Shown piece by piece: positions 1 to 5,339 of a stretch of 5,339 bases of DNA (its first letter is position 1; each line of letters begins with the position of its first letter). The position numbers and the translations under genes were made by a program. The stretch covers positions 1 through 5,339 of the forward strand of contig DRLE01000166.1 of NCBI GenBank assembly GCA_011051475.1. The letters are read 5' to 3'. The DNA is from Gammaproteobacteria bacterium. Lineage in GTDB: Bacteria; Pseudomonadota; Gammaproteobacteria; SZUA-229. The notes under the pieces are model-generated. The model made no database searches. It had not been told where the DNA came from and saw only the letters and a program-made list of their open reading frames with translations.

Positions 1-150
1 ATCGGCGCCTTCGGCCTTGCCGAAAGGGCCGAAACAGTCGAACTGGTCGGCCGCGCCGGCTCTACCGATGTTGCAGAAGATGATCTGCAGGCCTTGCGTG
101 ACGCCATCGACGAGGTGCTTTGCCTGCTTAAGGCCGAGCTTCAGGGGTAG
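1..150 (+). CDS. C-terminal fragment of a probable Hpt-domain phosphorelay protein (5' end outside window)
   Basis: An open frame enters from the left edge and ends at TAG (148-150), giving the last 49 residues of a protein. The segment is predicted to be two amphipathic helices with an acidic, Ala/Leu/Glu-rich pattern: AERAETVELVGRAG, then a short turn, then DDLQALRDAIDEVLCLLKAEL. This spacing (helix ending in E-x-x-G-R-x-G, short linker, long final helix) is typical of the last two helices of histidine phosphotransfer domains, which end many hybrid sensor kinases and phosphorelay proteins. The phosphorylatable histidine would lie upstream and is not visible, so the call rests on helix pattern alone. 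Any alpha-helical C-terminus is an alternative. The next gene starts nine bases after the stop on the same strand, which suggests a shared transcript. Confidence 0.5.
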   Translation: MGAFGLAERAETVELVGRAGSTDVAEDDLQALRDAIDEVLCLLKAELQG

Positions 151-156
151 ACACCC
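143..156 (+). promoter_or_regulatory. Shine-Dalgarno-like AGGGG inside a small hairpin spanning the upstream stop codon
   Basis: AGGGG (143-147) precedes the ATG at 160 by 12 bases, a long spacing. GGGT (145-148) can pair with ACCC (153-156) around a four-base AGAC loop, so the small stem covers part of this site and the stop codon of the preceding gene. A ribosome finishing the upstream gene would open it, which would fit translational coupling. The stem is only four base pairs, so it may be incidental. Confidence 0.25.
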
Positions 157-159
157 GAC

Positions 160-1053
160 ATGCCCTGGCTGAAAAAGCTGCTTTATATTGCCCTTTTGCT
201 TGCTGCATTAATCGGTATTTTTTTCGCCTGGCAGGTATGGAAAAATAACCGTGACATCAACCCGGTTCCGGCCACTGATATAGAAAAACACTTTAACCGC
301 TCGGTGCAGTGGTTACTGGACAGCTATAACACGATTGAAAACACACAAAATCCGATACTGTGGTGGATGATAAAACAGGCTGCCGAAACTAGCGGTGACA
401 AGCGTCTGCAAACTATTTACGCCCGATACAAGCAGAACCATCTTGACCCTAACCCCAATGACCTGTGGACACCGATGTTTAATGAGCTTTACCGTCCCAG
501 AGTTCCCGAACGATTTCTCCTGCCAAAACTGGCTGATTATCAGCTTTTTTTCCTGTATTCACTGAGTTGTGATCGGGACCTTGCTACCGAAGCCGTTATC
601 CAGAAACAGCTGCAGCCAGGATTCTGTACCATGCACTACCTGCATCCGCGCTGTGTTACTCACCAGATGATGGGACTGCGTTTTATGCAGCGTTATCAAT
701 GCGGATACGAAGATACCGTAAACAGCACCATCGGCGAATTACAGGAAGTTATTATCAGTGAACTGACCTGGGATTTCAGGGTAACCGATGCCTATATTCA
801 GCGCGTTCTGATGCTGGCAGACAGCGGTGCCTATAACCGGATAAAACCGGTATGGATCAGAAATATTCTGGACGCGCAGAACGATGATGGCAGCTGGGAT
901 GACCTGTACCCGCTTTTTCCCCTGGGCGGCGGTCGCGTGTTTGCCCTGACCAGCATGCTTCCAAAAATCGGCACGCATCATGCCAGCTTCCACGCAACAG
1001 CCCAGGGCATTATGCTGCTGGCCCTGTTACTTGAACATAACCGCGATCAGTGA
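160..1053 (+). CDS. Membrane-anchored protein of unknown function with weak alpha/alpha-toroid-like motifs
   Basis: I do not recognise this 297-residue protein. It begins with a positively charged MPWLKK followed by one hydrophobic segment (about residues 7-26) and no lipobox or clear cleavage site. It is therefore probably an N-terminally anchored protein with a periplasmic body. That body is rich in aromatic residues and helices. Near the end, QNDDGSWDD (240-248) resembles the QxxDGSW motif of terpene cyclase/prenyltransferase-type alpha/alpha toroids, and HATAQGIMLLALL (278-290) resembles the helix that follows in those repeats. Four cysteines (137, 156, 165, 181) cluster mid-protein with several histidines (159, 162, 168) and could form disulfides or bind metal. 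The catalytic DxDD or DDxxD signature of true cyclases is not seen, so enzyme activity is not claimed. The ATG at 160 is the only sensible start; AGGGG at 143-147, inside the end of the previous gene, is a possible but distant ribosome site. It is probably co-transcribed with the upstream phosphorelay gene. Confidence 0.8.
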   Translation: MPWLKKLLYIALLLAALIGIFFAWQVWKNNRDINPVPATDIEKHFNRSVQWLLDSYNTIENTQNPILWWMIKQAAETSGDKRLQTIYARYKQNHLDPNPNDLWTPMFNELYRPRVPERFLLPKLADYQLFFLYSLSCDRDLATEAVIQKQLQPGFCTMHYLHPRCVTHQMMGLRFMQRYQCGYEDTVNSTIGELQEVIISELTWDFRVTDAYIQRVLMLADSGAYNRIKPVWIRNILDAQNDDGSWDDLYPLFPLGGGRVFALTSMLPKIGTHHASFHATAQGIMLLALLLEHNRDQ

Positions 1054-2048
1054 CGAATAGAATTGCGGTACTCAACCGGTGACTTGCCGGTCCATTTCTT
1101 GAAGGCCCGGGAAAAGGCGCTCTGCTCGGAAAAACCCAGCAGGAAAGCAATGTCGCTCATGCGGTTCATCGGGTTGCGAATATACTGCTTGGCAACCATC
1201 TCGCGCACACTGTCGAGCAGGCTTCTGAAGGTGGTCTGGCGTTCCTGCAGGCGGCGCTGCATGCTGCGCTCGCTGAGGTTAAGTTCACGCGCCACCATTT
1301 CATCGGTGACATGACCATCGGGCAGGTTTTCCAGGATAATGGATTTTACCTGTTCCACGATATCGCCTTTTTTAATCTCGATAAGATACTTCATCAGCAT
1401 CTCATCATGCATCAGGGCGATTTCCTTGTTCGCCGATGACAGATTGAGATCTGCATCGGCCCTGGCCAGGGTCAGGCAGGTATTGTCGGCGTCAAACTCT
1501 ACGGCTATACCGAAATAATCATCAAAACGGCCGGCGCAGTCGGGCGCCGCATGCGCCAGTTTGACTTCCGTGGGCCTGAGTTCTTCACCGTAATTAAACC
1601 GGGCCATGTGCATCAGGATGGTCATTACCAGGTCGTGATGCTGCGGCAGGGTAAACACCGATTTTTCAAGACTGAGGGTAACGCGCAGCCCGGCGGGTGT
1701 GTCCGCCAGCGCCAGATCGATATCCTCCGATACCACGTCGATATAACGTACTGCGCGATGCAGGGCGCGGCGCAGATTTGAACTGGCCAGCCAGGCATAG
1801 CCCAGCGCGCCGATCATGGACGGGTGCCAGAACCTGACCATATCGATGGCGAAACAGGGATCCTTGATATGCTCGATAGCAAGCGCCCACATGCGATCGA
1901 CCTTTTCCACCTTGACCCGTGCCCTGGGGTTGTACAGCAGGGCCGGGTTAATCCCCGCCTCACGGTAAATCGGCTCCGGATCGACGCCCTGGCTTTCCAG
2001 ATATTTCCATAGCAGATTGGTTGCCGGGGCAAAGTGGGTTGCCTGCAT
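1047..2048 (-). CDS. AraC-family transcriptional regulator (Arabinose_bd-type N-terminal domain, OruR-like architecture)
   Basis: This 333-residue protein has the two-part build of AraC regulators with an N-terminal arabinose-binding-like domain (the Pfam Arabinose_bd group, which I recall includes the ornithine regulator OruR). The N-terminal effector domain covers about residues 15-205 and contains FWHPSMIGALGYAWLASSNLRRAL (73-96), typical of this group. The C-terminal AraC/XylS DNA-binding domain covers about 235-331. Helix-turn-helix one is near 247-269 (TDEMVARELNLSERSMQRRLQER), and helix-turn-helix two near 297-318 includes MSDIAFLLGFSEQSAFSRAFKKW, followed by TGKSPVEYR, the family hallmark. 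The ATG at 2046-2048 is well supported by GAGGA seven bases upstream. The gene starts 15 bases after argH on the same strand and ends in a 7-base tail-to-tail overlap with the exported-protein gene. The ligand and targets are unknown; arginine or ornithine sensing would be a guess from position. It is intact and of normal length. Confidence 0.93.
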   Translation of the reverse strand: MQATHFAPATNLLWKYLESQGVDPEPIYREAGINPALLYNPRARVKVEKVDRMWALAIEHIKDPCFAIDMVRFWHPSMIGALGYAWLASSNLRRALHRAVRYIDVVSEDIDLALADTPAGLRVTLSLEKSVFTLPQHHDLVMTILMHMARFNYGEELRPTEVKLAHAAPDCAGRFDDYFGIAVEFDADNTCLTLARADADLNLSSANKEIALMHDEMLMKYLIEIKKGDIVEQVKSIILENLPDGHVTDEMVARELNLSERSMQRRLQERQTTFRSLLDSVREMVAKQYIRNPMNRMSDIAFLLGFSEQSAFSRAFKKWTGKSPVEYRNSIRH

Positions 2049-2055
2049 TGTTCTG

Positions 2056-2060
2056 TCCTC
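2056..2060 (-). promoter_or_regulatory. Ribosome binding site of the AraC regulator gene, in the argH-araC gap
   Basis: Read on the minus strand, GAGGA lies seven bases before the ATG at 2048 and three bases after the argH stop codon (2064-2066). It fixes the regulator's start and shows that the short gap is mainly a translation-initiation site. No terminator-like hairpin or separate promoter is visible between the genes. Confidence 0.75.
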
Positions 2061-2063
2061 GAA

Positions 2064-3467
2064 TTAAACCTGTAAGCTTTCTCTTGCTCTTGCGATGGCC
2101 TGGCGAACCTGTTCCGGAGCGGTACCACCAATATGGTTTCGTGACGCCACGGAACCCTGAAGGCTGAGCACATCAAAAACATCCGCCTCGATTTTGTCCG
2201 AGAACTGCTGCAGCTCTTCCAGCGACAGTTCACTCAGGTCGCGGCCCTCTTTCACACCCAGCGCTACGGCGCTGCCAACCACTTCATGGGCATCACGAAA
2301 CGGCAGGTTCTTGCGCACCAGGTAATCGGCCAGGTCGGTAGCGGTGGCAAAACCCTGTTTCGCCGCGTTCAGCATATTCTCGTGCCGGCAGATAATGGCC
2401 GGCACCATATCGGCAAAGGCGCGCAGGCAACCCAGAACGGTATCGACGGTATCGAACAACGGCTCCTTGTCCTCCTGATTGTCCTTGTTATAGGCCAGTG
2501 GCTGCGATTTCATCAGCGTCAGCAGGCTGATCAAATGCCCGTTGACCCGGCCGGTTTTGCCGCGCACCAGCTCGGGCACATCCGGGTTTTTCTTCTGCGG
2601 CATAATGGACGAGCCGGTGCAGAAGCGATCCGGCAGTTCAATAAAATTGAACTGGGCGGAAGACCAGATAACCAGCTCTTCTGACATGCGTGACATATGG
2701 GTCAGCAGAATGGCCGAAGCGGCGCAGAATTCGATCGCGAAATCGCGGTCACTGACCGAGTCCAGCGAGTTTTCGGTGGGCGCGTCAAAGCCCAGCTCGC
2801 GCGCGGTAAATTCGCGGTCAATGGGGTAGCTGGTGCCGGCCAGCGCGGCCGCGCCCAGCGGCGACAGGTTCATACGCGCCTGGCAGTCGGCAAAACGCGA
2901 GGCATCACGTTTGAGCATTTCAAACCAGGCCATCAGGTGGTGACCGAAAGTGACCGGCTGCGCCACCTGCAGGTGGGTAAAGCCGGGCATAATGCTTTCG
3001 GCCTCGCGCTCGGCGACATCCAGTATGCCCTGCTGCAGGCGGACGATTTCGGCACGGATAAAATCCATCTGCTCACGCAGATAAAGGCGGATATCGGTGG
3101 CCACCTGGTCGTTACGCGAACGCCCGGTATGCAGACGCTTGCCGGCATCACCCACCAGCTCGGTCAGGCGTGCCTCGATATTCATGTGTACGTCTTCGCG
3201 AGCCACCGACCACTCGAAGCGGCCTTCTGCAATTTCTTCTTCGATCTGTGCCAGCCCGCCAAGGATGGCGCTCAGATCCTCTTCGCTGAGAATACCGATT
3301 TTTTGCAGCATTTTTGCATGCGCGCGTGAGCCGGCAATATCCTGACGGTACATACGCTGGTCAAACGCTACCGAGGCGGTAAAGGCTTCAACAAAGGCAT
3401 CGGTCTGCTCGCTGAAACGCCCGCCCCAGGCGGCATTCACGGCCTGACTCTGTTTTTTATCACTCAT
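2064..3467 (-). CDS. argH: Argininosuccinate lyase
   Basis: ArgH is the cytoplasmic, homotetrameric lyase that splits argininosuccinate into arginine and fumarate, the last step of arginine biosynthesis. With the start chosen here the protein has 467 residues, near the usual 455-470. Family marks are all present: the N-terminal WGGRFSE (14-20), HTGRSRNDQ (113-121), MPGFTHLQ with the conserved Thr-His pair (about 164-165), and the superfamily signature GSSIMPQKKNPD (285-296), whose flexible loop carries the catalytic serine. The C-terminal ATDLADYLVRKNLPFRDAH (376-394) is also typical. The frame extends upstream to a GTG at 3497, but a good -10 box ends at 3498, so that codon would lie upstream of the expected RNA start. 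I therefore use ATG 3465-3467, which gives MSDKKQ. The ribosome site is either AAAGGA at 3481-3486 (long 13-base spacing) or a weak GAAG next to the start. The gene is divergent from the AlgZ/AlgR-like operon, as in Pseudomonas. Confidence 0.98.
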   Translation of the reverse strand: MSDKKQSQAVNAAWGGRFSEQTDAFVEAFTASVAFDQRMYRQDIAGSRAHAKMLQKIGILSEEDLSAILGGLAQIEEEIAEGRFEWSVAREDVHMNIEARLTELVGDAGKRLHTGRSRNDQVATDIRLYLREQMDFIRAEIVRLQQGILDVAEREAESIMPGFTHLQVAQPVTFGHHLMAWFEMLKRDASRFADCQARMNLSPLGAAALAGTSYPIDREFTARELGFDAPTENSLDSVSDRDFAIEFCAASAILLTHMSRMSEELVIWSSAQFNFIELPDRFCTGSSIMPQKKNPDVPELVRGKTGRVNGHLISLLTLMKSQPLAYNKDNQEDKEPLFDTVDTVLGCLRAFADMVPAIICRHENMLNAAKQGFATATDLADYLVRKNLPFRDAHEVVGSAVALGVKEGRDLSELSLEELQQFSDKIEADVFDVLSLQGSVASRNHIGGTAPEQVRQAIARARESLQV

Positions 3468-3497
3468 ATCTTCAATCTGTTCCTTTCTACAACCCAC

Positions 3498-3503
3498 AGT
3501 ATA
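3498..3503 (-). promoter_or_regulatory. Probable -10 element of the argH promoter
   Basis: On the minus strand TATACT matches the sigma-70 -10 consensus TATAAT at five of six positions and sits in an AT-rich stretch (ATATTGATATACT). It predicts transcription starting near 3491-3492 and a leader of about 25 bases before the ATG at 3467. No good -35 lies at the right distance (about 3521-3527 reads GACAAAG), so the promoter may be weak or need an activator. No convincing ArgR box was found. Confidence 0.45.
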
Positions 3504-3513
3504 TCAATATTTG

Positions 3514-3540
3514 GCCGGTGCTTTGTCCTGTTTGCACGGC
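3514..3540. repeat. Imperfect inverted repeat upstream of the argH -10 box
   Basis: GCC-G-GTGC (3514-3521) faces GCAC-GGC (3534-3540) across a 12-base spacer, with one unpaired G at 3517. It covers the place where the argH -35 element should lie and is centred within the divergent control region, so it could be an operator. The arms total only seven paired bases, and chance occurrence is quite possible. Confidence 0.2.
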
Positions 3541-3595
3541 GCGCCAGTATGCCGGTTTTGGCGACGCTTTTATCTGTCAGTTTTACATGCATCGC

Positions 3596-3625
3596 TTGCT
3601 TTCCCTGCGGACTCGTCTATTTAAT
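3596..3625 (+). promoter_or_regulatory. Possible promoter of the sensor-kinase operon, predicting a leaderless or nearly leaderless mRNA
   Basis: TTGCTT (3596-3601) and TTTAAT (3620-3625) are separated by 18 bases and match the -35 and -10 consensus at three and five of six positions. Transcription would then begin close to the ATG at 3630. This agrees with the absence of any Shine-Dalgarno sequence before that ATG. It is a weak match in an AT-rich stretch, and a promoter further upstream remains possible. Confidence 0.25.
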
Positions 3626-3629
3626 GTAA

Positions 3630-4721
3630 ATGGCTGAAAATACTGCGAATAATAATGCAAACCATATTAATAGCAAGAATGCCGGTTTGCTACCTGACTT
3701 CTGTGATATTCGCATTCTTTTTATCGTTATTCTGCTAACCGAAGTGCTGGCCATGGTATTTGCCATGGCCGCCACGGACAATGCCACCGCATTCTGGGAT
3801 TACCTGGCCCTGGCCTCCCTGCTGATGTTATGGATTGCCCTGCTTAACAGCGCTGTATTGTGCCGGCTGCGTCACTGGCTGCACGCACAACCGGTTCGCC
3901 GCAGCCTGGTAATCGCTTTTGGTCTGATGATGCTGGTCAGCCTGCTGGTCGCCGGCCTGTCCATACAGCTAAGCCAGTACCTGTTTTTTTCCTACAGCGA
4001 AAACACCTCTGCCAGTCTGTTTTTGCTGCGCGTGCTCAGCGTCAGCGCCGTGGTTTATTTTCTGCTGCTGCGCTATTTCTATGTCCAGCAGCAATGGCGA
4101 CTTAATCTGGCCGCACAAAGCCGCGCCCAGATACAGGCCTTGCGGGCACGTATCCGTCCGCACTTTCTGTTTAACAGCATGAACACGATTGCCAGCCTGA
4201 TTGCGGTGGCGCCGGAAAAAGCCGAGCAGGCTATTGAAGATCTGTCCGACCTGTTCCGTGCCAGCCTGCGAGAACAGGATATGAACAGCCTGAATGATGA
4301 AATCGAACTGGCCCGCAGCTATCTGGCCATTGAAACCCTTCGCCTTGGCGATCGTCTGCAAACCGACTGGCAGCTCGACCCGGCGCTAATGGATGTTGAG
4401 GTTCCGGCCCTTTGTATTCAACCACTTGCAGAAAATGCCATCTATCATGGTATTGAACCTATCCCGGAAGGTGGAAAAATCCGTGTTTCTGCACTACAAG
4501 TAGATAATAAACTGACTTTATCGGTCAGCAACCCGATCAGGTCTGAAAGCCAGTCGACCGCTTTCAGAAAAGGGAACCACATGGCGCAGGAGAATATCCG
4601 CCAGCGCCTGCAACTCGTGTACGGAAACCAGGCCGAGTTCAAAATAAATGACACCAAAGACAATTATACCGTTTCACTCATAATCCCTTTGGATGTTAAA
4701 CATGAACGTTTTGATCGTTGA
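3630..4721 (+). CDS. algZ: AlgZ/FimS-type membrane sensor histidine kinase (LytS-like His_kinase family)
   Basis: This 363-residue protein is the membrane partner of the LytTR regulator encoded next. It has four predicted transmembrane segments (about 28-47, 57-78, 92-114, 128-149) with very short loops and no large sensory domain. A cytoplasmic linker (150-172) leads to the LytS-type His_kinase domain: RIRPHFLFNSMN (174-185) with the presumed phosphoacceptor His178, and a QPLAENAIYHG N-box (264-274). The DxGxG motif expected after the N-box is missing; SNPIRSESQ stands in its place, before the conserved ENIRQRL (321-327). As I recall, Pseudomonas AlgZ/FimS is also noted for lacking standard kinase motifs. 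In Pseudomonas the pair governs type IV pilus/twitching, alginate and biofilm genes; whether targets are the same here is inference. The ATG at 3630 follows an in-frame TAA directly, so no longer start is possible. There is no clear ribosome site. The 3' end overlaps the next gene by 20 bases. Confidence 0.92.
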   Translation: MAENTANNNANHINSKNAGLLPDFCDIRILFIVILLTEVLAMVFAMAATDNATAFWDYLALASLLMLWIALLNSAVLCRLRHWLHAQPVRRSLVIAFGLMMLVSLLVAGLSIQLSQYLFFSYSENTSASLFLLRVLSVSAVVYFLLLRYFYVQQQWRLNLAAQSRAQIQALRARIRPHFLFNSMNTIASLIAVAPEKAEQAIEDLSDLFRASLREQDMNSLNDEIELARSYLAIETLRLGDRLQTDWQLDPALMDVEVPALCIQPLAENAIYHGIEPIPEGGKIRVSALQVDNKLTLSVSNPIRSESQSTAFRKGNHMAQENIRQRLQLVYGNQAEFKINDTKDNYTVSLIIPLDVKHERFDR

Positions 4722-5339
4722 CGATGAACAGCTAGCCAGACAACGCCTGAGAAAACTGCTGTCGGATACTGACGGCTACAAGATTATCGGGGAAGCAGAA
4801 ACCGGTGAAGATGCCGTGCGCAAGACCCAGGCATCCCAGCCCGACGTGGTGCTGATGGACATCCGCATGCCCGGCATGGACGGTATCGAGGCTGCCAGCT
4901 ATATCAGCAAGCTCGACAAGCCACCGGCCATTATCTTTACCACGGCTTTCAGCGATCATGCCCTGCAGGCCTTCGAAACCCACGCCATCGATTACCTGCT
5001 GAAACCGATCAAGCGCAGCCGACTTGAGGCCGCGCTGGATGCCGCCAAGCGTATGAACAAGGCGCAGATCAGCCAGCTGCGGAAAAAACACAACGGCAAT
5101 GCACGCCATAAAATCTGCGTCAAGAACCGTGGTGCACTGGAACTGATCCCCATCGAGGAAATTCTGTATTTCAAGGCCGATCAGAAATACGTCACCCTGC
5201 GTACCGCCGACCAGGAATATTTGATCGAAGAATCGCTGAAATCACTGGAGGACGAGTTCCCGACACAGTTTATCCGCATCCATCGCAACGCACTGGTCGC
5301 CGAAGACCACCTGCTGGGTCTGCGCAAGAACGATGACGG
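4702..5339 (+). CDS. algR: AlgR-type LytTR response regulator (3' end outside window)
   Basis: The frame stays open to the window edge and gives the first 212 residues of a protein that should be about 245 long, so roughly 35 C-terminal residues are missing. The receiver domain (1-115) has the acidic pair Asp7/Asp8, the phosphoacceptor Asp53 in LMDIRMPGMDG, Thr80/Thr81 and Lys101 in YLLKPI. After a basic linker (116-135), a LytTR DNA-binding domain begins near 136. It shows ELIPIEEILYFKADQKYVTLRT (147-168) and FIRIHRNALV (190-199), whose His-Arg-Asn is typical of LytTR DNA contacts. The N-terminus MNVLIVDDE matches the one I recall for Pseudomonas AlgR, which supports the ATG at 4702. That start lies inside the end of the kinase gene, with a weak GGATG (4691-4695) before it, so translation is probably coupled. 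In Pseudomonas AlgR activates fimU-pilus and algD promoters. The gene probably continues toward hemC, but this is not visible. Confidence 0.95.
   Translation, partial: MNVLIVDDEQLARQRLRKLLSDTDGYKIIGEAETGEDAVRKTQASQPDVVLMDIRMPGMDGIEAASYISKLDKPPAIIFTTAFSDHALQAFETHAIDYLLKPIKRSRLEAALDAAKRMNKAQISQLRKKHNGNARHKICVKNRGALELIPIEEILYFKADQKYVTLRTADQEYLIEESLKSLEDEFPTQFIRIHRNALVAEDHLLGLRKNDD

Noticed and set aside
1074..1091. ACCGG...CCGGT inverted repeat near the end of the AraC gene, as a possible terminator
   Set aside because: The stem has only five pairs, lies inside coding sequence, and no T-run follows on either strand.
1814..2233. A 139-codon minus-strand frame bridging the argH-araC junction
   Set aside because: It is an out-of-frame reading of the 3' end of argH and the 5' start of the AraC gene, both of which are secure; its Arg/Ser/Pro-rich translation is typical of a shadow frame.
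2286..3329. Long open frames (132 and 210 codons) on the plus strand within argH
   Set aside because: They lie antisense to an unmistakable ArgH coding region, show no recognisable domains, and have compositions expected from reading a GC-rich gene backwards.
3538..3545. Perfect palindrome GGCGCGCC in the divergent control region
   Set aside because: Eight bases without extended symmetric arms is expected by chance in GC-rich DNA.
3607..3622. ACTCGTCT near the kinase start as an AlgR binding site (consensus recalled as CCGTTCGTC)
   Set aside because: Only the TCGTC core matches; too short and degenerate to support autoregulation.
3969..4361. A 130-codon minus-strand frame inside the kinase gene
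   Set aside because: It is antisense to the transmembrane and H-box coding region; no motif or ribosome site supports it.
4732..5109. A 125-codon minus-strand frame inside the response-regulator gene
   Set aside because: It is antisense to a clear receiver domain and has no recognisable features.

Overview
The window looks like ordinary chromosomal DNA from a gammaproteobacterium. The strongest clue is gene order. argH (argininosuccinate lyase) is transcribed away from a two-gene operon encoding an AlgZ/FimS-type sensor kinase and an AlgR-type LytTR response regulator. This is the order I recall for Pseudomonas aeruginosa (argH, algZ, algR, then hemC), and the AlgR-like protein here starts with the same MNVLIVDDE. 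The moderate GC by eye and the different left flank (an AraC regulator after argH, then an unknown exported protein) suggest a related gammaproteobacterial lineage, but species and genus cannot be settled from the sequence.

Layout. Positions 1-150 (+) hold the last 49 codons of a gene whose end resembles the C-terminal helices of an Hpt phosphotransfer domain. Nine bases later, 160-1053 (+) encodes a 297-residue membrane-anchored protein with a weak resemblance to alpha/alpha-toroid (terpene cyclase/prenyltransferase-like) repeats and no secure function. It meets the AraC-family regulator (1047-2048, -) tail to tail with a 7-base overlap. The regulator follows argH (2064-3467, -) after only 15 bases, so the two probably share an mRNA. 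A 162-base divergent control region (3468-3629) separates argH from the kinase gene (3630-4721, +). That gene overlaps the response-regulator gene (4702 to the window end, +) by 20 bases.

How the genes work together. The right half is a signalling pair: a multi-spanning membrane kinase of the LytS/AlgZ type and its LytTR DNA-binding partner, which in pseudomonads controls type IV pili/twitching, alginate and biofilm genes. argH is the last step of arginine biosynthesis. The AraC regulator may respond to a small molecule and control nearby or distant genes, and its placement behind argH hints at, but does not prove, an amino-acid link. The left edge suggests a second phosphorelay gene paired with an exported protein of unknown role.

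I see no mobile element, CRISPR array, RNA gene or clear intrinsic terminator, and no evidence of a wholly new system. The points most worth a second look are the exported unknown protein, the degenerate ATP-binding region of the kinase, the argH-araC linkage, and the start sites and promoters in the divergent region.
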